Assembly: GCA_947568835.1 (NCBI GenBank) | Contig: OX387604.1 | Location: 9,951,860 to 10,015,859 of the forward strand | DNA length: 64,000 nt | Reading direction: 5' to 3' | DNA from: Protonemura montana | Lineage: Eukaryota; Arthropoda; Insecta; Plecoptera; Nemouridae | In this document: piece after piece, positions 36,501-48,561 of the stretch | Layout of the letters: each line of letters opens with the position of its first letter | How positions within the stretch are numbered: position 1 is the stretch's first letter | Program-made: the position numbers and the translations under genes | The notes under the pieces: generated by a model | What the model was told of the DNA's origin: nothing | The model's input: only the letters and a program-made list of their open reading frames with translations | The model's database searches: none

Positions 36501-39500
36501 AAAGGAATTCCTGAAGGTCCAGCGCTGCACCTGGAAGACGGAGTCCTTGGGGATGAATCTGTATCAGACCAAGTCAGTCCTGAGAAGTTCAGATGGAGAT
36601 CAGTATGGGGTCCATCTGTGACATCCTCAGTTGGCACAGAGTCAGGAACTGTGCTGTCCTCCTTGTCTGTTGGATTGTAATTGTCTAGGGGGACAATTTT
36701 AGGTTCATTCAATGGAGTCGCAATTCCCGATGTTGTTGAAGGTTCAGTAAGATCACTGTATTCGTTGGATCCATCTGTGATACCCTCTCCATTTGATGTA
36801 TTCCTAAAGAATGCCGCCTGCTTGGAGTGAATGGCAGCGATATGGTATGGAGGAGGTTCTTTAGCTTGAGCGGGGAGAGAATAAGCTGTTGAGTCAGCTC
36901 CATTGAAGAAGGAAGGATTGTCGCTGTGACCGGCTTCCTGGGTCAAATCTACTTCGCTTGGGATGTGTTCGATCAACCTCAATTGTGGCGCCTGGTCGAC
37001 GAGGGAACGACCATAGTGCGTAGCGCCAGTTTCAGGCATAGAGAGCGACACGTTCATAGCTGGGAAATCCATTCTTTTTCCAGAAAGCCCTTCATCAACC
37101 CGACTGGCTGCAGTCTCTCTGGGCATTGGTGGACCCACATCGGACCTTGTTGCAAGGATCGCTGCAGTTGAAATAAGCCTGGCAGAGTTGTCAATTGACA
37201 AGGCAGGGTTTTCGCCAGCGCCAAATTGATTCGGGGCCGGAAGCCCAAGATACTGATCGTCTGCAGGTGGCACAGGCAAGCCCGGCTCATACTTTTCCTC
37301 ATCAAATGGCGATAAGAGGGGATCGCTCTCGCAACCTTCATGGTGTACCTGTAAAATAAGTTGAGTAGGAATGAGGACGACAGAGCCAAGTTAGATAGAT
37401 GATAAATGTTTTGCTACGACTCAATTTCACTATTGGGGAAGGTGGTTAATGCTGGCCGGTACTGGGTCAGCTAGCTTCTCTGCCAGCTGATTGAAAACCA
37501 AAATTTAACACTGTGTGGTGTTTTCTGATCATGAATAAAGTATAAACTTTATCACTTATGCAGGGGGTCTTTGTAAAATTCAGCATGATTTAAAAAACTA
37601 CAAAAAAATTGCTGAAATTGAAGCAGCTGAATCTGTTGCCATGCCCTGGTAAAGGCGGGAACTCGCTAGTGAAAAATGTGTGGTGGTAAAAGATGGGTAT
37701 ATTTTCAGCAGATCTACTTGCTTCAAGTCATGATTCACTATTGCTTATTTGGTTTAATTGGAATTTAGAATGTATTTTCACAATAACTTATTTGTATTTA
37801 GCCTTCGAGTTAGTTTAGTGCAGCTACTTTAATAAGTAGCCTTAAAGTACATATTTGTAAACCAGTCTCAAATGCGAGTAATCTGCAAGAAATAACGAAA
37901 TGAAATGTCTCAACACTCTCAACAACGGTGACTCCAACTATGAGCATTCTCTATTTTTGTCGGTAAAGAAGTCATTTGCTGGTCATTTTTCACGCAGACA
38001 GTTTAACATTAGCTTTATGGGAGTACGAGACAACTTTTCCATATCAAAAAAAATTAGTTTCATAACTTAAGTGTAATTTTTACCAGTTAATTACTTCTGT
38101 TATCTTCCAATAGATGTTGGCCTGACCCTTTTGACTGTGACATGTCAGCAATGACAAGAATAGTGAATAAATAAATTACTGATGCTGGTTTATTTGGTGT
38201 GGTGGGAAAATCAACTCAGGTGACACATTTCCATGGTTAAAAATAAGATTTCAGGTATCACAAGGATAATGTAAATTAGCTGCCATCAAAAGGCAACTGC
38301 TTTGTCATTTAGGCAAGCAAATGGAAATTAGTATTACAAACCTGCCTATTTCCTATACTTCATCTTTATCCCTGGCTATATTACATCTTTAAAGGTATAC
38401 TCAGGACTTTCACTTTTTGAGTGCACTGTTTTCAGAGTCCAAAAGTGTACCATACAGTGACCCACAATAGACTGTGGGGTTGTACACTAATGTACAAATT
38501 GGTCATCCCAAATTCCTTGGTCCCCTATATGCTATCCCAGAAAAAATGTACAATCTTCTAATACCATTGCTGAAGAGGCTTCAACTTATTTGTTTGGTTT
38601 TTATGGGAAAGGATATCATACCATCACACTTAAAACAACAAAGTCTGGCACATTATAGACCACTTTCACTAACTTATCAAAGTTGGCTGTTGAAACATTT
38701 TATGGCTTTCATTCCAGGAAGGATCATTTCATGATTTATAATTATCTCCCATTAATTTTTAGTAAAAATTATGTGAAGCTTGTCATTGTAAAAGGGACAA
38801 AATACCCCCTGGATTTGAAGGTAATAAAACAGTAACCTCCTTCTGCTATCTCTCATCCAATATTTTAAGGAAGGTTAGTCATAAAATACCTGAGGCTGTT
38901 CGATCAATTTCACCGTAGGAATAGAGGCCATAGACTTCATAGTAGCGAGGGGCCATCGTGGGCGATCGTCGTCGTCATCGTCGTCGTCATCGTCAATCAC
39001 AACACGGCCCTTATCATCAACTACCGGCGTTTCGATATCACCTACATTCAACGGTATAATTGGCTTGGTGTTTAAAATTCTAGCATGTTTGGCCATGGAT
39101 CGGAGTTCCTTCGGGTACGGAGTCGGAGCTCTTGTTAGACGCGAAGAGTTACGTAGATCTGTGCTGTCTGCGAACCTAATGTGAGGTCGAGGCGGTCGCT
39201 CCATGGACATGGCCTTATTTTCGTCTAGTTCTGGAACCAACGAAAAACAAGTGGTAATGGTGGGCGAGGTGCAGCTTTAAGCTGTCAAGGCGGTTTAAGA
39301 AACGGTTGAAAAGCTTTTCACACTCAAGGCCCCTTCGTGCAGGAACTATCAAAAGTTTTTCAATGTACAACACACAGTGCTGCAAGGTTGAATGTTTTAT
39401 GACTTTTAACATGTTATAACCACGCAGCACTTTTAATCCCTCTTCGAGTTTTTTTTTTCAGTGTGCTTATACATATTTACAAAAATAGATAAAAGCAATT

Positions 39501-42500
39501 CAAAAGTTATATTTATGATAAAAAATAAGTGAATAAAAAAACTGTTGACATAAGTTGAACCACATAAACCATGAACCCCAGCCAGTTTGTCGGTAGCTGG
39601 CCTCAAGACGGTTAGTGTTTCAATTCCATTCTTTCCAGAATTGGACTAATTTGGCTTCAAATTCTCTTTTTACCAGTAAAACGTAGAAAACTGGGAGTTC
39701 TCAAGCAAATTGATGTTTTGGCATTTGCACTAGCTCCAACCCTTCTATCACTCCGGCAAGAAATACCTTGGTTTTTGCCTAACTCACGACTCTTGATAAT
39801 TTACCTGGGTTCTTGCGGTTCCTTTCTTGCTCCTGTTGAGGGAACATGAAATTAACGCAGACTGTGAGACCTGTCTTTGAGTCTATCTCTTGTTGCAAAT
39901 TAGTCAAAGGTGTAGACTGGTTCGTGGACAGCCAGAGAGCATTGAGATTTGTGAGACTCAGAATAGAGACCGGCAGATTTCGGAGCATGTTATCGGCAAC
40001 GTTTATTACTCGCACGCTCGTAAGATGCCCAATTTCCGCTGGCATCAAGGAAAGAAGGTTGTTCCGAACACTTAGGACTCGAAGGCTTGTGCAACTGCAT
40101 AGCTCTGAAAGAAAAGATGGCATCAGCATAAGTTTATTTTTAATTGGGTGATGATTAACTTATATGTAGAGATACCTGTTTTTCTTTTTAACTATAAATG
40201 CTAAAATATGTAAATACTCATTAAGAGTCAATATTGTTTGTTTTGAGAGAACGCTAAATTGAGAGATTATGAAGCTATTTCACTAAAATGTGTGTATTTT
40301 GCGAAATAGCCACCAATTTCCATGCAAAATATTTAAAATGTTTATTTTATCTCTCTAAACACATATTTTCAAGAATTTGTCATATTATTTCCCCCAGTCA
40401 TGTTGTCAGGTCTGTTTCTCATCAAATGCTGTCAACATTCCTAAGTATAGGGGGTAGAAGCAGTGGGGCAAATTGTTTGTTGTAGGAAACCATTGCCATT
40501 GGTTGGCTGAAACTTCCCCTCCTTGCCATGTGAGCACTGGCACCACATGCATTCAATCTACCTGTTGGGTTCAATCAGTAATGTGGTGTAAATCCCTGCT
40601 GGGATTTCAAATTTCAATGGGGTGTAAGAAATTTTCGACTTTTGAGGATCAAGCAAAGCAACTCTTTGAGAGTGATGGATCTATTATGATGTGTGGAATC
40701 TGGAACACCGACTTGTCTGGGAGAAAAAAGACAATCTTGCAAAGTATGTTGTTAGTACCAGGCAGTGGGTCTAATTCAAATTCTCATGGACATAAAAATC
40801 TCAAACCCCTCATTTGCAGTTCTGACTTAGCAAACTACTTGGGCCCCTGTGAACAGTGCTGATGCAGAGAGGTTTTTTAGTCAATAAAACCTAGTGCTGA
40901 CTGACAAAGGAACAAGAATGAAGGAAGCTACCATTGAAACTTGTTCAATGTTAAGTTTTAACAAGTATTAGGTGTCGCTCATGCTGCCATACAATGTATT
41001 TCATGGTGGCATTTATGTAAAATATTTATTTGTGCTATTAATTTTGTTCCAAGTTCTCAACAAATACCTACCGATGTTGAGGACCTACACTAAATATTTG
41101 CTTTATTGTTATTATTATTGATAACTTCTTTATTAGAGATCGCAGTGCTTGCCCAAAATCCACATTCCTTTCGAATGTAGATCGCAAAAGCCCTTTTTTT
41201 CTAATTAGCTATAAACGCTAAAATTCAAATAATTAGCACTAAAATTTCGATAAAATTAATGCTAAAAACACGTATCTCTACTTATACGGCATAGAAGAAG
41301 AGGCAGGGATGTAGCCTACTTCTGTCGAGGAGCACCAGGAAAACCACTGGCTTGAAATCCCTCCCGAAGAACGGTTCAATTCTTGTTTGATCTAACCAAT
41401 GAGTAGAGGTAAGCAATATACATTTGTTTTCTCATGGTTTCTTCAACCAAGCAGCCGGCTGACCTTGGGTTCGATCACAATTTGAAAACTGGACTTGGGA
41501 CAGACAATTAAATGACGAGCTTGTATAGTCTGATAATCGATGACTGCTTGCGGTAAACGGTAGTTTTTTACTAATTAGTAATTAACAATTGTTAAAAAAT
41601 AAAAAAATAAAACACGTAAATGACAAAAGATAATTGTTTTTTTGTGTTTTTGTGTTAGTTGCTTGCTTTAGGACTAGACAAATAAAGAAATGTACAATCG
41701 TGGGACGGAAATTGCAAAACAAAATAAAGCAGGTAGAAGATTTGTTTACATAAACAACTCTTTTTGTATAACATTTGTAAAACAACAATTAACAACAAAA
41801 GTAATTCTGCTAAAATAATTCTAACCAAAATCACACTAAGATAAAAACAGTTCATCGACGCTAAACAAAATTTGGAATCCTTGGTAACGTTAGCATCATG
41901 ACCAGGTTTATGAAACCCAATTTGGTACACAACATAGTCAACACCTTCCTCTATGTTGTGGTTCCAAAAGCATGTCATTTTGAGCCGACAGCTATTCCCA
42001 GCAATTATTTACTCAACATCTGCATTGTTTGCATTCATTCAAACCATTAGCATTATTAAAATGTAGACTCTAACTGTCTGCATAGCAGTTCATACCCCTA
42101 TCTTAATGTTGAAAATTAGTATCACATTGAATGGTTTTAATACAAGTTGGGGCAAGTACGTTCTTCTAATAAAAATAAAAACTCATTATTTTTAGAATTT
42201 TAGGCAATCTTTATACTCAAAATGTTTTACCAGTGGACCATTTTATTAACCCAGAGGTGGACATGAAAACAAGACTTACCAGAGGGCAGCTCCGACAGTC
42301 TGTTATCGTCTGCGTTGATGGTCGTAATCTTACGCAGGAGACCAATGGTCGGTGGAATTGATTCTATAACATTCTGGCTCATCACCAGCTCTTCGAGATT
42401 GGTCAGTTTACCAATTGAGCGTGGAAGTATCTCAATGTCATTATCGTCTATTTTCAGCATGGCCAAGTGTTTCAAATTACCGATTTCTTCTGGTAAGTTC

Positions 42501-45500
42501 TGAAATTAGAGATGTCAGCTAGAAATGTTTTGAAACATCAATAAAACAATAAAGGAGTAACTTTTGTTAGAAAATAGTACACACCACAAGTTCATTGCCT
42601 GTTAAGATGAGGTACGTAATAGCCTGGCACCTCTCTATATAAGGAGCAATCCACTGAATGTTATTGTTCCCCAAATCAAGGTTCACCAATTTCCTCAGAT
42701 TGCCAATCAGCTGAAAAGACGTTAATTTCCAATTATTATTGAACTAAAGTAGGGTAGGAATCATTTAACTTTTTCGAAAGAGATCATGAACGTTATTCTA
42801 TGTGAATTCCAGGGTTAATAAACATTACATAACTAGATAACGATCTTTAGTGAAAAAGTTACATGATCAATACCAAGGCTTAGATTTTCACCAAGATATA
42901 TGGCAGGTGAATAAATGGCACGACTTACTGGCGGAATGGTCCGTATCTTATTCGAATCAGCCCACAAGTCTCGCAGTTCAGGCAGATTTCCGATTACTTC
43001 GGGCTGAAATATTTCAAGTCACGTAATTATTAAACGTACTACTAATATTAAAACGTTCTCAACAATTGTGAGTAGCAATTTTGGGCTTTGCTGACGGGGC
43101 ACAAAATTCAATGTTGTAATCGTTTCAAGAGTACGCTAAATGTTAACCAATATTATGGGGGCTATGTCACTTATGTGGGATTGTAGTACCTCCCTGCCAT
43201 TTGGAACACATGATAATATTTAGTTCCAGGCTATTTGTAAATCATTCCGGAACACAATTTCTGGCAAGGCATTATTACGCCAAAAAAATTATAAGGTAGT
43301 CAACTGGTAAGTCTTTACTAAAGATATACAACTTACGTTTATCCCTCCTCCTTAGTGGGGCTTGCAAGAGTGAACAGAAATAATTTTATGAAATTACAAG
43401 ATCGATTAGACAATTAATGAAAAATGAAGATTGTCTAGGAAGAACTCGTTCAATGTAACTTATTTTCTATTTTTTTTTTGTTCTTATCTTTCAAAGTTTT
43501 ACTGGTCTGAAACCCTTATGTTGAATAAGAAGTACGGCAACACAATTACATTTTATGGGTTGGCTATTTTTCCCGAGTGTTTTTCTTACTTTAAATATAT
43601 TTTTTTGCTGTGTGCATTTTGAATACAGATATATTAAATCAACAAGCTTATAATTACCAAGTCGGAAAACTCGTTGCGGCCAATATCAAGAATCTGTAAG
43701 TTGGCAAGTCTACTCATAGACTTTGGGAGAGTATTCAAGCGGTTTTCACGAACGTCCAAGATTCGTAGTTTTGAAAGCCGCCCAAAGTTAGCTGGCAGGA
43801 ACTCCAGGAACGTATCTGCCAAGTAAAGCTCCTCCAGAGCTATAAGCTGGGTAATCCCATCCGGCATCTTATCCAAGGGGTTGACACTTGCATTTAGGTA
43901 GACCAACTGTTTGCAACATTTGACATTATCAGAAATGTTGGATATGGCTGAAACATACAAATCCGTTAGAGTAGGTACGATTGAGGTGGTCACCTGCTTT
44001 TCTACATGGCTGACTAAATGCCAATATCACACAACAGAAAATGATGTGAATCGAGGAGGGAAGTTAATACAAAACACAGCAGGAATCATTTGTGAAAACT
44101 TGCACTTCCCAACTTAAGTTTAATATAACCAAGTCGTTTGACATAGATTTAGATTTTCTGCAGTGCGAGTGGGGCATAAAATAAAAGTTACATAATCGAC
44201 CAACGCTTTAGGAGAAAGGAATACTTCTAGGCTCATAAACGGTCTCGTCAAAAAACTCCCGAGTAAGTTGGAATGCCGAGAGTATAAAAAAGTGTACCTG
44301 AGCAAATTGCAAATCACATAGTCACCTAGTTTTTGTAACGTTGCGATTGGCCGATTATTTGTTTCCAGTAAACCTAGATATAGATCTGAGTAAGCTCCCA
44401 CTTCAACAGCCTTAAAAACACACTGGTTTGACAACTGGCTCTTACTAACATGGTACCTAAGGTTGCAGCATCTGGCTTTGGAAAATAAGTAATTCCTTGA
44501 TCCTCACACTGAATACTTACTATTTTTGCTCAAGTTAAGGTGCTGCAGATTAATAAGCGAGGCAATAGCCGGGGGTAAAACTTTCAAGTCATTGTCAGCA
44601 AGATCAAGTACACGAAGCTCATGACAGTGGAAGAGAGCTCTAGGCAACTCATTAATCTAGAACAAAAATGAAATTATTATAATTATCAATTACCACATAA
44701 CAACAGCTGACAGATTCAAAAGATACAGAACTATAATGATTAACTAATCAAATACAAGACAGTAATTCAGGGAAAAAAAAGAAGATCAAGTATGGTTGGA
44801 AGTACACTTTTTTATAATAATTTTTTCGTCTTGCACACTGTAGTCTGGTACCACTGTGATCCATTGAAAAATTAACAAAATCAGTAACGACATGATATCT
44901 GTGGTTCATGGCAAGAATCAAAATCAGATGCTCTTAACATCTTCATAGAATTGAAACTAGATTTCAATCTTTTGCTTCGTGGAGTTTGATATCAGACACT
45001 GCTATTGGTCTGGGTACTTGCTTCACATTCACAACTCTTACGTTACGAACCGTTACAGAAAAGAGTACCCTAAGAACTTATAAACATATGCAAATATTAA
45101 TAAATCTTTTGATCATTTCCCCTCCCTGACCCAAAAAAAGAAGTGCATTTTGGAGTATAAGAAACGCAAATAGAAAATAATTTTTGTCGAGTAGTTATTC
45201 CCTTTGGTTAGACATTCTAAAAGAAAATGGTTTTAAAAAAACTTTAAAAAAATTGTTATTCAGTTTTAAGATAAACAATTAATTTCAACCATTTAATCAT
45301 ATTGCATTATCAGCAATATGATCTCAGAAATGTTATGCATTGTCTATTGGTAGTTCTAAAAAGGTTTTGAAAAATAATGTTGATTTGTAATGTACCAAAG
45401 GGCTGGGATAACAAATATGTTGACTGGAAAGGCAAAAGGAGAATACGGAACTTACCGAGCACAGGTAGGGACAACAATCAGTCTCTTTTTCCTAGTGATA

Positions 45501-45787
45501 AAGGCAACAGCCGAAATGTTAACGAAAAATCACCTTCGATCGCTGCCTGCCACTCTCGTTCGGTAAGTTCCGTACTCTCCTTTTACCTTTCCAGTCAACA
45601 TCTTCGTAAAAAATAATATGAAACTCACCCTGTTTGCTTCCAAGTTAAGCTCCTCCAACGTCCGTTCATGGGAAAACACTGATGAAGGAACTTCCTTAAG
45701 GCAGCTGTGCGCATAGTCAAGTTCCTTGACATCCTCAACTTCTGGCTGGCAGCAGCACGAAAAAATACCACCGCCAAACCAGGGCAT
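33585..45787 (-). CDS. LAP-family LRR and PDZ scaffold protein (ERBIN/LRRC7/Lap1-like)
   Basis: Cell-cortex scaffold of the LAP (LRR and PDZ) family. Eleven coding exons (minus): 45787-45629, 44656-44521, 43947-43658, 43003-42929, 42710-42585, 42499-42280, 40104-39805, 39230-38890, 37348-35783, 35207-35127 and 33764-33585; phases agree, total 1157 aa. The N-terminus has a CCC cluster (residues about 11-13), a likely palmitoylation site as in ERBIN. Leucine-rich repeats span about residues 25-420, including [18 protein letters not shown]. The LAP-specific segment has MFPQQEQER and [10 protein letters not shown], as in ERBIN. Exon 9 encodes a disordered linker with nine or so 11-residue repeats (about 868-969). 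The C-terminal PDZ (about 1072-1157) has the LGFSI carboxylate-binding loop and ends in [17 protein letters not shown] and the single PDZ favour ERBIN/LRRC7/Lap1 over Scribble. The coding exon begins at an acceptor at 45810, so 5' UTR exons lie upstream. Confidence 0.95.
34371..35084. mobile_element. Non-autonomous hAT-type DNA transposon in LAP intron 10
   Basis: A 714-bp unit with 13-bp perfect terminal inverted repeats, CAGGGACCGGAAT at the left (34371-34383) and its complement at the right (35072-35084). It is flanked by an exact 8-bp direct duplication CTTTCTAC (34363-34370 and 35085-35092). An 8-bp duplication and a CAGGG start are diagnostic of hAT elements. Subterminal regions consist of ATTCCGATTCC-type iterations. 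No transposase frame is visible. The right end lies 42 bases from the splice donor of LAP exon 10. Confidence 0.9.
35633..35674 (+). repeat. Dispersed repeat fragment flanking LAP exon 9
   Basis: About 42 bases (GTAAACCAGTCTTAAATGCG and onward) match 37857-37898 at roughly 83 percent in the same orientation. The two copies bracket the large LAP exon 9. Confidence 0.6.
36089..36391 (-). repeat. 33-bp coding minisatellite in LAP exon 9
   Basis: About nine tandem 33-bp units, each encoding an 11-residue unit of the pattern QPS(G/S)N(F/S)PTKLI. Units alternate between PSGN and PSSN forms, suggesting higher-order expansion. The frame is kept because the unit is a multiple of three. Confidence 0.95.
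37857..37898 (+). repeat. Dispersed repeat fragment flanking LAP exon 9
   Basis: Partner of 35633-35674, starting GTAAACCAGTCTCAAATGCG. It lies in the intron on the other side of exon 9. Confidence 0.6.
40167..41280 (+). mobile_element. hAT transposon relic with transposase C-terminus, LAP intron 6
   Basis: A 1114-bp unit with terminal inverted repeats TAGAGATACCTGTTTTT (left) and TAGAGATACGTGTTTTT (right, complement), one mismatch in 17. Flanking 8-bp duplications CTTATATG (40159-40166) and CTTATACG (41281-41288) differ at one base. Inside, plus-strand frames decode the hAT dimerisation motif [11 protein letters not shown], a stop codon, then [20 protein letters not shown] (about 40853-40955). 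The N-terminal transposase is missing and the frame is broken, so it is inactive. It ends 55 bases from the exon 7 acceptor at 40104. Confidence 0.88.
41289..41400 (-). mobile_element. SINE body fragment
   Basis: Read on the minus strand it shares the CGGTTCTTCGGGAGGGA and GGTGCTCCTCGACAGAAGTAGGCTAC blocks with the 5S-derived SINE copies. Head and tail are missing. It lies directly beside the hAT relic. Confidence 0.6.
45417..45601. mobile_element. Inverted-repeat element (MITE-like hairpin) in LAP intron 1
   Basis: Two 41-bp arms, 45417-45457 and 45561-45601, are inverted copies with only two mismatches (both start ATGTTGACTGGAAAGG). About 100 bases separate them. Single-stranded, this would fold into a long hairpin. 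A clear target-site duplication was not identified, so the superfamily is open. It lies only 28 bases inside the intron from the first LAP donor at 45629. Confidence 0.85.
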
Positions 45788-45810
45788 GATGCCGAGTTCT
45801 TATTGGATTG

Positions 45811-48561
45811 CTGCAACATTATTATAATTTCTTTAGTATACAAAAAACTAAGTAAGTACAGCAACTTCACATTAATTCACAGTCATATAAGGGGAAGTTT
45901 TTTTTTTTTTAGTTTCTTTTTGTGGTTTAAGAACATTTGGTTTCGTAATATGTATTTTAATTTTCAAAGAAATAATGTGATTATTTTAATAACAATTGCC
46001 ACTATTGTTCTTTCAAAATAACCTAACACTAGGAAGAGCCAGTCTGCTTCATTCAAGACTTTGGTTGTATTTTTCTTCAGTAGTTTACATGTTATTTTGA
46101 GCATAGTATCAATGGTGATTTTTTTATGTTGTAATTTTTGCAAATTAGAGTTTCATGGATTGGCTTAAGACCTGGTGAATTAGTCTTTCATGATTTAGTA
46201 GAATTGATGTTATGACGGTCGTTACCGATAGAAGATTTTGAAACCGAGAATACTCTGGCAGGCTAATCGTAAACTTTAAACGATACCTTTATTATAGTTT
46301 TTTAATGTTCATGCACTTTTCGTACAAGAAACTATCAAAAGCAATAAAATTATATATTATCACAACACTCGTGGAGATTTTTTATAGGAATTAAGTTTTT
46401 TTCAGTGTCAAACTTCCAACACCAAACAAAAAAAAAAAAAATGTTAATTCAAACTTATACAAAAATTGGACATTGCTAGAAAGCTGACTGTTATCACATT
46501 TACAGGAATCAGACATTATTACAAACTCAGTAAGTACATAAAAGAATTCAGATTGCTTGAAAAAATAAACTGTATTGATACTGCCCATAATTCTTTCAAA
46601 ACTGTAAGGTGAACTTGGCAAATGTATCAGGTGAAGCAACGGAGCAATTATTACTTTCATGATAAAAACAAGACGAAGTAGTCCATAATAGTATAATTCT
46701 AATAAAATTTAATAGGCGAAGTAAAATCTTACTCGATGATAAATGGTCGCTGAATATACGGAAGTCTGAATTTATTGGGCATTTTCGCGTAATTCCCTTA
46801 TGTGATTTGAGTCTAGTGCGGTTATGTTTGGATATATGAAAGATGGCGGGTCCGGACCGTGTATAGAGCGGTTTCGTGAATTTGTTTTTCGGTTTTCTTG
46901 AAGAGTTTTGGTTTTAATTATTATGGTTTCGTGGTCAGTAAACTAAAAAGGAATTTAAAATTACCTGGTTTCGAATTAAACATATTCCGCTTATTCCGCT
47001 ATGCTAGGAAATTCCAAATACCTAGAATAATGGCTGCTGAGATAGCTGCTGAAGGCACAGGGATACACCAAAATATAAACAGATAATTCACACTTACGTA
47101 ATGATAAAAACACACAGATTTTACCTGTCATTTGAAGATGGACCCTGGAACCGTTGGAAAATATAGCGTGCCAATTATACTTGTATCTTTTTCTCGTAAA
47201 ATAATTGATGATAAAGAGAACAAAAAACCCAGTCGTAGTCCAGCTCGGAGATGGAGACCAAAAAGGATGAAGTCACTTTATGTTACCATGGAAACCGCCA
47301 ACGTTACCATGGATACTACTATGAACCAATAGTTGAGCAATTCACATCGGGCTTTCTAGATACTTTATTAGCAAATATTGCCACCCAATATTTAAAATTA
47401 TTCCAATGAATTTCCACAATACTAAGATAATTCACACGATAATAGGTTAAACGGCATGTTCTAACCCGGCATCCAACTCAATGTAACATTTATAGGAATT
47501 AGGAAATAACACACATTTATTAGCCAATTATCTAACATGGGGACTTCGATTAAAAAAGACGGTGTAATTAGAAGAAGGATTAATCCTTTATCAATGGTGG
47601 GAGTGGCATGAATGAAGAAGTTTTACACACGGTCAATTGCCATGTGCTGAACCCAAAAAGTCAGCCATGTTTTCAATAGAAACCACAAGAAAAATGTTAC
47701 CAGCTACCTTCGAGACATAATTGATAGTACGTGCGGAGTATAATTACCTTTAAAAGACGATAATTTTTCCAGCTAGTATCCGACACAAACCCACCCTACC
47801 ACCATTGCTAACAAACACGGTTGCTAAGGCCTGAAACAACGATGCTGCCACCTAGTTACCTCATGTGAACTTACCTGAATACCCACCAATATTGAACAGA
47901 AAACGAAGCTAAAGAACTCGTGGAATTCACGTCAAAACATTCACACAGCAATTGAAAAAAAGATTAGAAATACCTCTTTGCAATTTACTTTAATTTTCTT
48001 TAACTCGGCATCCTTCCCACCATAACAATATTGTTGAGACAAATGCAAAAGTCTACAGCAGATTAATGACTCTGTTTTCCCATTACCAGTCTTGCCAATG
48101 CTTTTGCTAGCCAACATTTTCGAATGTTGTCCCACAAATGCTAATGCAGTTTGAAATACCATCACATTAGAATTTTATCAATTATCAATTATTTTAATGT
48201 TTGTGTGATACGAAAACGCTATCTAGTGTTTGATACAAAATTGTTGCCAGAGCACTAATCTTTCCAAAAACAATGAACTGCAAAAATAAAAGCCACTTCT
48301 AATAACTTGCAACATACCTTGATTCAAACTTTTTAATATTTTGATTGATAATTTAGGGTTCATTTCATCAAGAGAAATCAACACTAATATTTAATACTTC
48401 TCTAGAACATTGTTTCAAGTTATCTGGTCTGGAATGTCAGAATGCAACAGATCATTAAAGCCTCATAATAACATCCATCTCAATTAGAAAAGTAGATTTA
48501 ACATTGGCCCTGCTACAAAAAATAAATGCACCGTGGAGTCTCCAGGCATCCTCGAAATCTT
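45811..48561. other. LAP upstream region and TKT 3' flank
   Basis: LAP 5' UTR exons and promoter are expected here but cannot be delimited. Around 46830-47340 the sequence is less AT-rich and could be the transcription start region. The right end before 48562 should contain the transketolase 3' UTR. Small open frames show no recognisable domain. Confidence 0.4.
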
